Below, piece by piece: positions 23,014 to 35,785 of a stretch of 64,000 bases of DNA. Both the position numbers and the translations under genes were made by a program. This DNA comes from Galdieria sulphuraria (lineage: Eukaryota; Rhodophyta; Bangiophyceae; Galdieriales; Galdieriaceae): positions 186,001-250,000 of the forward strand of contig NW_005178469.1 in assembly GCF_000341285.1 (NCBI RefSeq), read 5' to 3'. Below the pieces are notes generated by a model, which did not search any database, had not been told where the DNA came from, and saw only the letters and a program-made list of their open reading frames with translations. Every line of letters begins with the position of its first letter. The first letter of the stretch is position 1.

Positions 23014-24286
23014 ATGGATGAAAAGCAATTCACTCCCGTTAACACATATGAGTACCAAGCTTTGGCAAAAAGCAAGTTGCCCAAAATGGTATGTCTTTGT
23101 ATGCGATAGACTTTTATTTTCATATCTATTACTAGATCTACGATTATTATGCTTCAGGAGCAGATGATCAGTACACACTAGAAGATAACATGGCAGGTTT
23201 TCGAAGAATACGCTTGCGGCCGCGAGTTCTGGTGGATATTTCAGTACAAGATATCTCAACCACTCTATTAGGTATATCGAGCAGCTTTCCACTTATAATT
23301 GCACCTGCTGCAATGCAGAAAATGGTATCTGTTTCCTTTCTCTTAGATATCGTAGTTTAACTATTCTCTTCCAGGCTCATCCTCAAGGAGAGATAGCAGT
23401 AGCTCGATCAGCAGCAAAAAACAAAGTGATAATGACATTGTCGTCTTTATCAACTTACAGCTTGGAAGAAGTCGCAGAATCTTCGCCAACAGGTCCAAAA
23501 TGGTTCCAACTTTACATATATAAAGATCGCCTTGTAACCAGGAAATTGGTAGAAAGGGCAGAAAAGGCAGGATACAAGGCTCTGGTATTGACCGTTGACG
23601 CCCAGAGACTGGGAAGACGTGAAGCTGATATCCATAATAAATTCACGTTGCCACAACACTTGACGTTTGGAAACTTCAAGAACTGGACAGCAAGCGATGA
23701 TAAAATTCGAACAAAGAAAAGCCAAGGTTCCGGTATAGAATCCTATTTTGCAACGTTGATGGATCCTTCTGTTACTTGGAAAGATATTGCATGGCTTAAG
23801 ACAATAACAAAACTCCCTATAATACTCAAAGGAATAACAACGGCCGAAGATGCAGCAAAGGCAGTTGAAAGTGGAGTTGCTGCAATTATTGTGAGCAACC
23901 ACGGAGCTCGTCAGCTAGACGGGATGTTGGCAACCATAGACTGTGTTGAAGAAGTAGTTGGAGCAGTTCGTTCTCTAATACCAGTATTCATGGATTCCGG
24001 AGTTAGGAGAGGCACCGATATTATCAAAGCTCTGGCACTTGGAGCACAGGCTGTTTGTGTAGGAAGACCCATACTCTGGGGATTGGCTGTAAGTGGAGAA
24101 GATGGAGTAGACGATGTTATAAATCTCCTTCGCAACGAATTTCACTTGGGAATGGGTTTAGTTGGATGTCGTTCGGTGAACGAAATCCACCGTCGTATGG
24201 TTAAACGTCAAAATGATTCTTGTTTAGGAGTCTCAAGGTCACCCAAATACGACGAACGGCTTTCTCAACCAATTGCCCGTCTCTAA
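23014..24286 (+). CDS. GOX: Peroxisomal (S)-2-hydroxy-acid oxidase (glycolate oxidase)
   Basis: FMN enzyme oxidising glycolate to glyoxylate with release of hydrogen peroxide, in photorespiration. Active-site motifs are all present: IYDYYASGADDQYTL (Tyr24 region), IIAPAAMQKM, QLYIYKDR (Tyr129), PIILKGI (Lys230) and VSNHGARQLDG (His254, Arg257), then DSGVRRGTDIIKALALGA for FMN phosphate. The C-terminus is ARL, a canonical type-1 peroxisome signal. Three exons: intron 1 is about 23089-23138 and intron 2 about 23324-23373; exon 1 codes MDEKQFTPVNTYEYQALAK. About 370 aa, full length. Glycolate rather than lactate as substrate is inferred from plant resemblance. The matching catalase lies in the same window. 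Confidence 0.95.
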
Positions 24287-24445
24287 AGAAAGTCCATACA
24301 CAGAGAAAACTTGCCAATAAAACTAGAATTATCCTACTCAATATCCTATCAGCAACTTTTTATAGAGAAAAGACAAGTTGCATACTTCTACTTGGGCAAC
24401 ACTCTTGGATGATGAAGGATAACTAGAACTAGTTCTAGAGTTCAC

Positions 24446-24726
24446 TTGCAAGAAAATACACGTGCGAAGGTTACAGGCCATTCACTGCTGTCACCGACCA
24501 ATGGAAACAAGAAAGTAACAAGCGTTACAACAAGAAGAAATACTTTCGACTGGCAATCCAAAGGAACGAATGTTTATACGAATAAAGTAAATTTTAAAAC
24601 TCTCCAACTTCTTTGTTTCTTTTTATGTAGAATGCTCGACGTAAAAATAAGAACCAAATTCTTGACTTCAACCGAAAGAAGAAACTACAAAATAACAAAG
24701 GACCCAGTACTCCTTCAGCTGAATAG
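24446..24726 (+). CDS. Putative small basic protein, two exons
   Basis: A reading frame containing TRRNTFDWQSKGTNVYTNK meets a well-formed intron (about 24588-24631, starting GTAAAT and ending TTTTTATGTAG with a long pyrimidine tract), then continues NARRKNKNQILDFNRKKK to a stop at 24726. The splice is convincing, but the frame start has no ATG near 24446, so an upstream exon is probably missing. Very basic; no family recognised. The remaining bases of 24287-24986 show nothing. Confidence 0.3.
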
Positions 24727-24986
24727 AAATCAAATCATACTAGTCACCAGTTTTTAGGTCCAAAATAGAAAAAATAGCTGTCGGCCGTCCGATGTAAAAG
24801 CGAACCCAAGAAGAAGATGCGACAGAGAACAAAACCAGTAGCAAACCTCCGGTACACAACTGGAACCGTTCGTGAAAACTTCAAACTTGCAACTCGAAAT
24901 TTTCGAAACTACGGAGCGCGGGGAATAATTAAGAGTGGCGCACAGCAAACGAAGTAGTCAAAGACAAGTTATCTTCAAAGAACAGT

Positions 24987-25616
24987 CTATGTTGTCGCCC
25001 AAGCTCTAGCCTTTTCTAGCTCCTCTTCAATTCTTCTCAGCTCCTCTAAAAGTTTTTGGTGTTCTTCTGTAGAAGCCTTTTCTGCAACGGCTCCTGATTC
25101 TTGGCCTGTCCTTTGCGGGTAATAACAAACCTGTCGACCCTTTGCAGAAGACTGCGTCGATGCTTCAACCGCGGTATTACACTCTGACGAGTCTTCTGAA
25201 AGAGCACAATGGCTACGAGCAACCGTATTGTCCTTAAGCGACTGTTCTTGGGCCAATCCGTTCTTTTCAAAGTAGTCCGAACGTTTAGGGGCCATCTTTC
25301 CGTTCTCACCGGCAAGATGACCACTTTCGTGTGACTCCGAAAGTGCCTCGTCATGAAAATCTTTAACTCTTCTCCGTCTTTTTCTCTCATAATCTTTGGA
25401 TTCGGAGACAGAAACTGCAGTTTCATCGTCCAGAGAAGGACGTTCAAGAGTGGTCTCAAAACGACGACTTGTGAACTTTCTATGGTCTCTGTCACTTTGT
25501 TCTAGTTCGAAGTTGTTGTCTTCCCAGCTTCTTCCTTGACTTGAAGCTTTCCCTTCTGTTCTCTTCTTCCTTTGTCGATGAAGCTGCAACGCTTTAAGCC
25601 AAGGATCCATTTGCAT
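24987..25616 (-). CDS. Highly charged protein of unknown function
   Basis: Single exon, about 209 aa. It starts MQMDPWLKALQLHRQRKKR, is rich in Arg, Lys, Glu and Ser, has a nuclear-signal-like YERKRRRRVKDF, and ends in a helix EEHQKLLEELRRIEEELEKAR. The composition suggests a nuclear RNA- or chromatin-associated protein, but no domain is identified. ATG 25616 or 25610 is the start; the upstream TTG was rejected. Divergent from the next gene with 53 bases between ATG codons. Confidence 0.6.
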   Translation of the reverse strand: MQMDPWLKALQLHRQRKKRTEGKASSQGRSWEDNNFELEQSDRDHRKFTSRRFETTLERPSLDDETAVSVSESKDYERKRRRRVKDFHDEALSESHESGHLAGENGKMAPKRSDYFEKNGLAQEQSLKDNTVARSHCALSEDSSECNTAVEASTQSSAKGRQVCYYPQRTGQESGAVAEKASTEEHQKLLEELRRIEEELEKARAWATT

Positions 25617-25669
25617 AATCAAATAATGGAATAATGGGAATCAGCAATTGTGTCAAAAATGGCGGGATA

Positions 25670-27095
25670 ATGACTTGTTTGACAAAAGTTGATATTATTT
25701 TGTTTTCGTTGGTGCTTCTCTTAAGCTTTAGAGTGGCTCTATCGAGGTATTATTTTAATAGTTAGAAAAGCATGCGAATTCTGATTATCTAGTCAACAAA
25801 GGACTGTGGACGAACTGGAAGACTCCGTTGAGGCCTTGGAAAAAGAATATCTTCAAAGATTGAAAACGGTTCAAGACTTGAAAGTTGAAAGAGATTTACT
25901 AGAAAAGAAAATTTCTTATAGAAACGAGGAAACAAAAGAATTGGCACGGGATAGATTGCAAGTAGTGGAGGAAAAGAAACAGAGGGAACGGTCCATAGAA
26001 GATTTGAAGTTTCGTTTAGAGGTTGAAGACAACGGCGAAGTCGAAGAACTTGAGAAAACATTTGAAAAACTCTCTCATACATTGGAAGAAACAGAAATCG
26101 AATACAGAGTATATTGATACTTTTACGTTAGTTTCTAACGATAACATTCCATAGAACACTTTATTGCTCTTGGAGAAACTGAAAGAATCGGTGGAGAGTG
26201 ACAGCGATAGAAAGTTACTGCGATTGTTGGTTGTTATCTTATTGAATACTTTTGAACAAAGTGTATTGAACTGTCGTTTTAGGAGGGTTTATCACCTTGT
26301 TGTTTTAGCTTGGCACCTTCGATTTCGAATATTATACTTTCTTTCCGAGTGTTGTTTAATGGTATGCTTGCATTATATCCCTTTCAGTTTTCTTACATTT
26401 GCTAGTATGTGAAGAAATATCCCGCATATTGACCAGGTTCCTTGGTTTCTTCATATGGCAGCTGAACTGGTTAAATTTCCTTGAAGCCCTTTTCACTTTG
26501 TGGCTGATTTCTTTTCTTTGTATTCTACATATTTTGTTTATGAGATGGTGTCTTAAGAAACTTGCTAATGATACAATCTTTATTCTTGGCTCTGAGTTGC
26601 TTGTAATTTTGACCATTTCTGATTGGTTTGCAGCTCTTGTGAAAGTTCACATTTCTAAAACGCTGCTTTCCATCACTCCTATTAGTTGGTCAATCTTTTT
26701 TTGGCTCTTGTTGGGATTTTTCAATGGCATACAAAAGTTTTCTTACAGCACAAGTTTCGAAGGGCGTTGCACGGCATTTTTCAGTATGATTGGACGTTTT
26801 ACTCTGCTTTCTTCATTTATATACTCTTGTGGACGATTTCCTGCAGAAAGTATGTGTGTTGTTTTTAGTTGCTGATTAACAAGTAACTGTGAACCTTTTA
26901 GCTTACTCGAAGATTTCGTGGACAGCTCTTTTACTATTTGAAGTTAAAGACAATGATCCGAGAATTTTCACTAGCCTTTGTAACTTTATCAGAGTTATAT
27001 TTTTACGTATAGAATCTTCGTCGAACAGCAATATGCATTTGCGAACATTTTTCAAGCAATACTGGCTTGGCGCTCTGTACAAACGACGTCTCTAA
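25670..27095 (+). CDS. Signal-anchored coiled-coil multipass membrane protein
   Basis: Exon 1 (25670-25746) encodes a signal peptide or anchor, MTCLTKVDIILFSLVLLLSF. Intron 25747-25792 joins in frame to a strongly heptad-patterned coiled coil (VDELEDSVEALEKEYLQ to ETKELARDRL and LEKTFEKLSHTLEETE, about 115 residues). A second intron (about 26107-26154, with TTTCTAAC) leads to LLLEKLKESVESDSDRKLL. Beyond 26210 several hydrophobic segments follow, for example ALFTLWLISFLCILHILF, LLVILTISDWFAAL and WTFYSAFFIYILLW; the exon choices there are uncertain. The last exon (about 26901-27095) ends TFFKQYWLGALYKRRL. No family was recognised; a lumenal coiled coil before membrane spans is the main feature. 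Confidence 0.55.
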
Positions 27096-27284
27096 ATAAC
27101 GTTTTTCAGTCTCTTGAGAAACAAATTTTTTTATTCCTGTATTGGAATTATTGTTTTGAGAAGATCTTTAATGGAAATATTTGGAGAGAATACTCAGCAT
27201 TGAACCTCACTTCGCATCCCATTTACTTCAAATCAACAAGTGATCCAATGGAAACTAAACATCCGGATTTCATTTATTGCATAT

Positions 27285-30200
27285 CTATTGTGCAATTGAA
27301 CCCATACAATTTTGTTCCGGAACGTAGTAGGTGACATAACCCATATTATCTACTAATCGTTGTAACTTTGAAATTCTGCCATCCTTTTCCAGCCATTCAA
27401 TCATGGTACGAACTGAAGCAAGTGGCACTTCTGACTCTCGCAATATGTTCCATAAATAATTCTCTTCAATGCCAGGGTGACTCATAATGACATATAGAAT
27501 CCAATACTGAAGCTCCATTAAAAAATTCGTATCTGTAACTCCTGCAAGGTTTGTCCAGGGAAATGGAATCGTTTGTTGACTTGATGTTTCCGTTTCTTCA
27601 TCGCCTTTGGGAAGGAGAAAACGTTTCGCGAATCTTTGACTCAGAAATCTCACTTCGTCTCCGTGAATGAAAGAGACATAAACGATTCGAAAATGTACAA
27701 GTCCTTGCAAAACTTGGTGTACTTGCAGTTTAGTCCATTTAGGATTATGGTCCATTATTTCATTCATTGTCATTCCATTCTCTTCCGAGGAATGGATTTG
27801 CTCCACAAGTACCTGAATTTCCTCAATCTTCACTTCACTGTAGTTGGCCACAACAGAAATGGAAAACTCGGTATCATGTTCTTCGCTGTCGTCAAAAGAG
27901 CAAAATGGCAAATCAAGCCTCTCCTCTGAGTTGCAATCATCATGAGACAAAAAGACTTCAAGGATATCTAATGGAATCAAGTTTATGTTCCAATGTGGAA
28001 TATCGTCTCGGGAGGATACACGAGACAGACTTATTGTATCGGAATACTGCTTCAAATGAAATCCTATTCCACCAGAACCAACGCTCTTAGAAAGACCTTT
28101 CGCTTTAATAGTCTCAAAATATGTCTTATCTACATTTGGATACAAAAGAAAGTTACCGGTTGATGCAAGAGATAATATAGCAGCAATCGAACCACTTTGC
28201 TGACTATCTTTATCGATAACAATTTCCTAGCAATACTTCCTAAGATTACTCCCATTATAATATCTCTCTTACCTTATCCAAGGCTGCTTTATCAACAAGA
28301 CTCTTTCTTGCACTAGAATATTCTTCCTGAAACGAATCCCCAAAGGAGTTTTCGCTCGTAATCTTTAAAATCTTCCACGACACACTGTATTCTCGATTAT
28401 GCCGATCAGCTCTCTGACTGACGACTGTTCCTCTTTGGCGAAGATCATCCAATGCTACCTTAAGCTCTTCCTCTGTAAACCGATTCAAAATAGACATTCC
28501 TCTTTCTGGAACATATGTGTCCTCAGATTCACGTAGTACCAACTTTATTAGTTCTTCTATAGCAACCATCTTAGGAGCTAAGGAACCCACATTGGTTGCT
28601 TCATGTCCATGATGTTCTTGTTTATTCTCCTTTCCTCCTGTCAATGAACTCGTTCTTGTGCCATGTAAGGTATCGATATCGTATTGCATCATGAGCTCTT
28701 CGACAGAATTTGGAATATCTTCTATTTCAGACAGGTTCAAAGGATCAATTTTGGGAGTTACTTCCACAGAGTTCTTCAAAGGAAGCAAGCTTTCCACTAC
28801 AGATCTGTTCTGAAATTTTCTTAGGCTGTTATTCCTCCAAGATTCTACAATATATTGACAGAGCTGAGAAATAATCTCATTATAAGGAAAAGTCCTATAT
28901 AAAGTGAGGAAGCGCCTCTTGCATGCTTGTCCATTGTGTCCGAGATTCAAACCAACTGCATCCCAACTTCGCACTTTTGCGTGTAAAACCGAATATACAT
29001 CTCGCTTTCCTAAAACTTCCACAGATTTTTCTATTTCGGATATTTTTTGATCAAAAACATAAATGATAAGCTCTTTGTCTTGATTATCGGTCCATGATGT
29101 CCTGACAGATCTTTTCTTTCGTTGAGTTCTTCCATCTATCGAGGAATCCTTAGAAGCTTGGGACGTCGACACTTTCTCCTTAGAAAATGCTCTCTTCGAT
29201 AGTTTGGCATTCGGCCAATCCGAAGAAGATTTTCTCTTTCTTCGTGCAAAGGAATCTATTTCCTCATCTTTTCTTTCTAAACAGAAATTTTCTTCACTCA
29301 TCGACTGTGGTGAATGACTGTTGTCATGTAACGAATCCTTTCGGATAGGATTGATACGTTCCTTACTTCTATTAGATTCACGAATTGCTTCTGTAAAAAT
29401 TTCGCAAATATCCAGTTGAAAATATTCGGACAACTACGACATTTTAAAGTTCTATGAACTTTGCTCGAACGATATGCATACCTCACAAAGAGACTCATGG
29501 GTTATATTGCCTTGGATTGCAAGCAACTGAGCTTTCACTGAAGCGCTCAACTCTGAACGAGAATTTTTAGGTAGTTTCCAAATTTTGTCGCACCACTGCT
29601 TTCGATTATATGCTTCTGGAAAAAGATTATGCAAACACAATTTTTGGGTTTCATCTTCGCCTTCGTATGTTTTATGATGTCCTAGCATTCTTCTCTTTTT
29701 TGAGGAGAATAGCAAGCAGTTGCTTTGCAAATAGAACCAAAATTTATCAACATCGGCAATGTCACGAAAAGTAAACTACAGAATTAAAACACTAAAGCTG
29801 AACAATTCATTTTTACTATCCATACCTTGGTAGTAGTGTCATCCCAACCACAGACAAGAATCTCTGTAGATAGAATACACCGAAAATTCGGAAGTTTAGA
29901 TAACAGAAGCAGCCTAAGGCGATGTTCATGTTTGAGATCAACTTCAAATAACTACTTACCTTTCCAGGAGGTCAACAAGTAAGCTCAACTTTCTGTTAAT
30001 TGGACGGGAACGAAACAATTTTGCGGCGATATTCTCCGGAAGAGCACTTATCGGAAAATGTCTTGCGTCTGATGGTACCCAATGCATACAAGAAGAATCA
30101 CCAAATAACTCCAAAAAGTCCTCTGTTTTCATAGTTTTTATAACAACATCTAATTGCATCGTTCCTGGTGAGTCGTTGAAACTCGGTCGATTCTTCAAAA

Positions 30201-32347
30201 AATATCGGAACAAATGCAAATGCAGCCTTCTTCCATGCAACATCTTTCCTAAACCGAGAAAAATCTTTGACGATTCTTGCCCATCTGTTGGTGTATTGGT
30301 TTGATGTCTTGAGGAAAGCGTAACAATGTTCTTCGTAGTATTCGTTGCACTGCCTGTTTCTATCGACAGTATCAGATATTTCAAAAAAATACCAAGTCAA
30401 GTAGGATACAACCTTCTTTTGTCGTGCTTGTAAACATTTTCCATCCCGCTGAAGAACTCCATTGACGAAGAAATTCTTCAATCTAGAAGTTCTTTGAACA
30501 ACTTCAAATATCATATAGTGGAAATGATGCAAACCTCTGAGGAATTTTCACCTAGTTCAGGCAACGTAACAAGTCGAATCTGCTGAGGTGACTCTCTTTC
30601 CAATATGTGAGGCATGTCCACAGACATTGTCTGAAACAAGAATAAAACAACCAACCGAGTTTTCAAATTCAATTCTTACCTTCACCAAACCAGCTTCTTC
30701 TAAACGTTGAACAAGTCTCCGAACCGTCTTCTTATCTACACGTGAAAATGATGCTCCTTCCCACGTTGCCAAGAAATGTCCAAGATCACTCAAATTCAGT
30801 ACTTTCTCTTCTCTGATGTGTTCCAGTAGATTCTTGGTTCGCAATTCGTTCTGTAAATTCGTAACTTGCTGAGTTCTGGAGCACAGATGAGAATTCTCAT
30901 AAAATCTTTTCATTTCCACAAAGTTCGCGTTGTTCAAGTCGAGATATCGGAAATGCTCAGGAGAAACATAGTAATGGACAGCTTGCTTTCCTTCCTGTAA
31001 ACTCTTCGCCTTGAACCCCAAGTTGGTCAACAAACCTCTACAAACAGAAGAGATGACTTTTCTCGATGCCTTCGAAAGCTGTAAGTATCCAACTCGTGTT
31101 AAAATAAATTCCAAACCTTGCATCCGAGTCTGCCAAGTAGTTCTCTCTGGCTTATGCCTTTTTCACCAGACTCAACAATTAAGGCTAAAACCTGAAACTC
31201 CAAAGTCCTTTCCCATAAAAGGCGATGTTGCAATACACTCCTTTCTTCCGACCTTAGAGAACGGTCATTAGTCGCTTCAAACCTTGCAAGAAAGTCATGA
31301 TGAATTCAGATATTCGCTTAAGCACACTTACATTTTTAAACGAACATATTCGACCTCTTCAGAAATCTCCTCATCATTTGCATTCAAAATAAATCTCTCA
31401 ATCATGTTCCTTTCCTCTAACTTGTTAATCGCATTTCTCCAGTAGCGCAATGCCTTGCCTCGCATGCTATACTCCTTACTTTCTGAAAATGTCTCTTCTA
31501 GCTCTTTAAGAAATTCTTCTTTCAAACTATTGAGAGCCATCGTATATCCGTCTTTCTCGAAAAGAGTTTCTAGAATGTTTCTCAGATGTGTAGTATAGTC
31601 GAATACAACTTCTGTATCTGAGGTATTTAGGTCTGCGCTATCATTGCTTTTCAACGTAGTGCTTTGTGAGTATTTTAAGGTTTCCTGTTTTACTCCATGA
31701 CATTCTGAGTCGTCTCCCAATGATCCGTTTGATTTGAAACGAAAAGAATTCAGACAGATTTTGTACGTTCTCATTGGTTTGTTGTTGTCCCCAGAGTTCC
31801 GAATTTCTCTCTTTCTGGTTATCAGTCTCATGTTTCTAAGGACTCTGATGTGGTGATGTAACGTATGAGGGTCCACAGAAGCAAGTTTAGCCAAATAACT
31901 TTGGCGAATTCCACCTTGGTGAGAATACTTGGCAATAATAGTCAATATTCGAAAACTTTCCGAGGAAATTTGTGCTTGCTCCAGTTCTGAGAAACCACAT
32001 ACTCTAAGAAATACTGTTTCCGAGCAACTCCAAGAACAGTTCAACAGTGATTGACGTACAGCCTGCTCTTCTACCTGTTCTGCATCGAAAGCTTTCGCTA
32101 AGTGGCTACGATAATCCGACGTAAAATTATCACTCCGTATATGAAAACTTTCGGGTAGTTGGCAACCACCTTCAAGTTGAAACTCCTTTCTTGTCAACAA
32201 TTCCTCCACAAGATGACTAAGGGTATTATATTGGAGAGGCGGCACATATCCAGTGTACTCGCTAACCCTACTTACTGCTTCTTCCAGTTTCAACCCATCC
32301 TTTGATAGAGCCAATTCCTTCTTCACTAGAGAAATAAACAGATCCAT
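27285..32347 (-). CDS. GTF3C1: Transcription factor TFIIIC B-block binding subunit
   Basis: Largest subunit of TFIIIC, which binds the internal B block of tRNA genes and recruits TFIIIB for RNA polymerase III. The N-terminal exon (32347 to about 31328) has MDLFISLVKKELALSKDG and a winged-helix B-block domain, ISSESFRILTIIAKYSHQGG...SYLAKLASVDPHTLHHHI. More winged helices follow, including GISQRELLGRLGC joined by a 41-base intron to LSKASRKVISSVCRGLL. A Myb/SANT-like block, SWTDNQDKELIIYVFDQKI...ACKRRFLTLYRTF, matches the plant-type subunit. The last exon (28145-27285) has further winged-helix segments and ends NCMGSIAQ. At least seven introns, roughly 1,500 aa; individual junctions not all fixed. 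Confidence 0.85.
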
Positions 32348-32441
32348 ACTACTATTTGCGCATCCTGGGCAATCGTAAATATTGAAAATTGGCTCACGAT
32401 TGCGTTGATTTCAAACGCATAGCTTTACAAAGAAAAATTCT

Positions 32442-35400
32442 ATGACTGACAATCAGAGTTTTCGTGTGGACAGTTCTGGAGACAGGAATAACTTGATATT
32501 CGAATCACTGTACAAGGCGGATATTCCAGAGTACACAAACCAGGGAACGATATGTCATCCAAACTACAGAAGGACGCTTGGAGCAAAGTTCACGTCGGTA
32601 TCGCTTATGGACTCTTGTATGTAACTCTGCAATTGCTTTGTTTCAACTTGACACTAGTTTCTAGCGTCAAACCGTTTTTGTGACTCTAAAGTACAACGCC
32701 AACTGAAAAAGTCCTCTGGTATGCGAGTTTTGAAGAATTCTTCAAACAACCGAAAATTTCAAGAATTCGAACCCCTCTGTAATACTTCGCAAAACGGTAT
32801 GTTTGTGGTTTTAAGACTTTGTTGTTGATATCTGATTGTTTGGAAAGTTGAAAAACTTCAAGAACAAGTTGTTTCGCAAGCTACTCGCCTCAACTCTGAA
32901 CTTGACAAGGATTTATGCAACGAACAATTGTGGTATGTTCTTTAAAATCTTGAAAAAAGTTTCAGGTGAATAATTGTCTAGGTTGCAACTTGTGGACTTA
33001 CAAAACCGTTATTATGACTTGGGTCTATTGAATAAGAAAAGTATGGTCGACAAGAAATTGTCTATTATTATAAAGGCTTTGGAGAGTATCCCAAACTCTG
33101 AAGATTTGTTGCTTCTATACATAAGTATTATGGCTGGTCTTTGTGATAATGAAACGATGTTTAGTTTATTTCGAAGAGCATTGCAGTGTTCTCCTACAAG
33201 TTTGAAAATTCACTTATTAAGGTGTAGATTTGTGTTATCTTCTCTAGAATCATTTTCACTCTACTCTATGGAGAATATCTGTAGAGAAGCATTTGACTGC
33301 CTTTGTGCCAGTAACTTTGTTCATGGTCTGTATTTTGTTATTACATTTATTCGAATTCTCTTTGAGTCTGGTTGGAAGCAAAAGGCAGTTGGAATTTGCC
33401 AGGCTCTTGTTGAATTCTTTTGTTTTCGTATAGATAATCGGACTGACTTACCTACTGAGTCTGGCCGAATTCGAAAGTTTGAAGAGAGAAATTTATTTAT
33501 TCTTTTTTGGAAGAGTTTCGCTCCTCGTATTGGCGAAATGCCTCGACACAACTGGACTGATTGGCTAGTTATATTTTTAGGAGCAGTTGAGAAACACTAT
33601 GACCTAATAAGAAAATTGGAACAAGATGATTCCGAAGACTCAGACAGTGAGTCTTCATCATCATCTTCCTTGGAAGAGTTTGGAATTCCAGCAAAACTGC
33701 CATCCATCGAAGAAAAGGAAGAAGATGAACAAGAATGGATGGATTCTGACGCATCCTTCTCAAGTCCGGAGCTCTCGGAAACCTCGTCGATTTGTGATCG
33801 AAGGGAAGGAGAGCTTAATTTGTTGTTGACTAGTCGTCTTGTCGGAAATGAGTTTACGGAATGGATACTTGAAGAAGAACGAGATGCTATGGAAAATTCT
33901 TTCGAATGTAGTCTTGAACATCTTTTGCAATTTGAGAATGATAGTTTGAACACTCTATTTGGTATGTTTATGACTTTAAGTTTATAGTAACTTTGATTTG
34001 AAGGGTTTAAGGGAGTTCCGCTGAATATTATTGTCTCCCCAGGGATATAACTCATTTCATACCGCAGAATTGTAATATCGATCGAAGCATTTGTTATCAG
34101 ATGGTAAGTTTTGTAACGTGTCGTGACAGAATTATGATGTTTAATTTTACTCAGGTGATAGAGCTATTGTTGTCTTTGAGAGGCTGGCCGTTCCTTGACT
34201 CAATAGCCAGTTTGATTCCTTTTGATTTACAGAATATTCAATTGAAAGAGGAAACCGTGTCAAACTCCTTTTCATTGTGTCATCCAAGAGATGTAGAAAT
34301 GCCATCATACTCTTCAAAGATGTTATTATTTCGCCTATTCGATCAGATCTGGCCAAGTCTTAGTGATATGAATAGGCTTCTTTCTGAATGGTTGTTGGGA
34401 AGTGGATATTGCCGTGTATTGAAGGGTACCACTTTGAAAGAGAATGTACCGATTTCTTTTATATCGAATGTATATGATTCCCTCCTTTTCAGTAAGGCTT
34501 CTATTTTTCATCTTGGTCATTTGGAAGAGAGAGATTCTTATTCTCTACGGATTGCAGAAGCTTTTATATTTTTTGAAGGTGCAGTTGGTGGATTTTCAAA
34601 AGGTAGATCCACAGCCAAGAGATTGTTGAAGACTTGCGAGAGTTTTTCTCTTTATACGACTTTTGCAGAGTTGCTAATTCATGAAGACTTGTTAGAAGAG
34701 AGTAAAAGCGTATACTATTCTTGTTTGAATCGTCTAAATGACTCTAGTTGGAAAGGGACAGATTGCTGTCGTGTGATACTAAGTTTTCTATTTTACCTGT
34801 TGAATCATGTTAGCGAAGATTGGAGAACGAAGAAGACGAAATGTCATAGTATTTTCAGAGTTTTCATAGGAAAATTTGGTGGAATTGAAGAATCTTTAAG
34901 CTTGACAGAAACGATGATGATAAAGAACAAGTTGCAGAAATTGAGTAATGAAAGGATGTCTGTATCTTGGAGTCTTGGTGAAGAAATGCATCATTTCTCA
35001 GTTTTAGCTTGTCAGCTTATGTTTGAATGGCTCCTTGGTGGCGTACACAGAGCTAGAGATGTATTGCACAAGATAGAAAATGACCTGGCATTCACAATAC
35101 AACGAAATGAGAGGAATGAAGAAGTATATTCTATTGTTCTTGTCAAGTTGAGACAGTTACTATGCCTATTTACCTTTCTCGACTGGCAATACTCTGGGGA
35201 GTCCAATATAAGAACTATTCGAAGTTATATGGAAGAGGCACTTGAAAAATTTCCGGCGGATGAGTTACTTCTTTTCATGTATACGTTTCTTTTTCGCTTC
35301 TACGCTAATCACTCAATGGAGTCTTCTCTTCAGTTTTTGTTCAGTCGTGTAAATCATAGGTCAAATGCGTCAGCTATGACTGTTATTGCTCAGATTGTTG

Positions 35401-35774
35401 CTGAGGGTATTTCTTTAAGTGAACAAGGGAAACTCCCTTTGAAAGACGGGAATCTATCCACTTGGAGAAGAGTTAATAGTCTACTGACAAGAAGCCTATA
35501 TGAAACAGGTCTTGCTTGTTCTTCTATTATGTGGATAGAATTCCTCACAATGCTCTATGCTCAACGAAACTCTGGTGGAATTCCCAGCGAAGATCTGAAG
35601 AAAACCTTTTATAGAGCGTTAACACACGTCCCTTACTCGAAGGAGCTCGTACTGAAGTCTTTCAAGTTTCTTAGTGACAGTTTGTGTATACGAGAAGCTA
35701 AGGACATCTGGAGTATTACTCGTGAGAAAGGTCTCTTATTTAAAACGCGCTTTCCTTATGAAAGCGATGAGTAA
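32442..35774 (+). CDS. NRDE2: NRDE2-family nuclear protein
   Basis: NRDE2 is a helical-repeat nuclear protein; in animals it limits the exosome cofactor MTR4, and in worms it acts in nuclear RNAi. The N-terminal exons are short and disordered; the conserved part starts LQLVDLQNRYYDLG and runs through KLSIIIKALESIPNSEDLLLLYIS, typical of the family's HAT-like repeats. An acidic Ser-rich linker follows (DDSEDSDSESSSSSSLEEF), then long repeats to SKELVLKSFKFLSDSLCIREAKDIW near the C-terminus. Introns lie near 32620-32665, 32796-32847, 32933-32981, about 33962-34004 and about 34104-34154. About 990 aa, similar to relatives. ATG 32442 is 94 bases from the TFIIIC start codon. Confidence 0.78.
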
Positions 35775-35785
35775 CAAGTTAAAAC

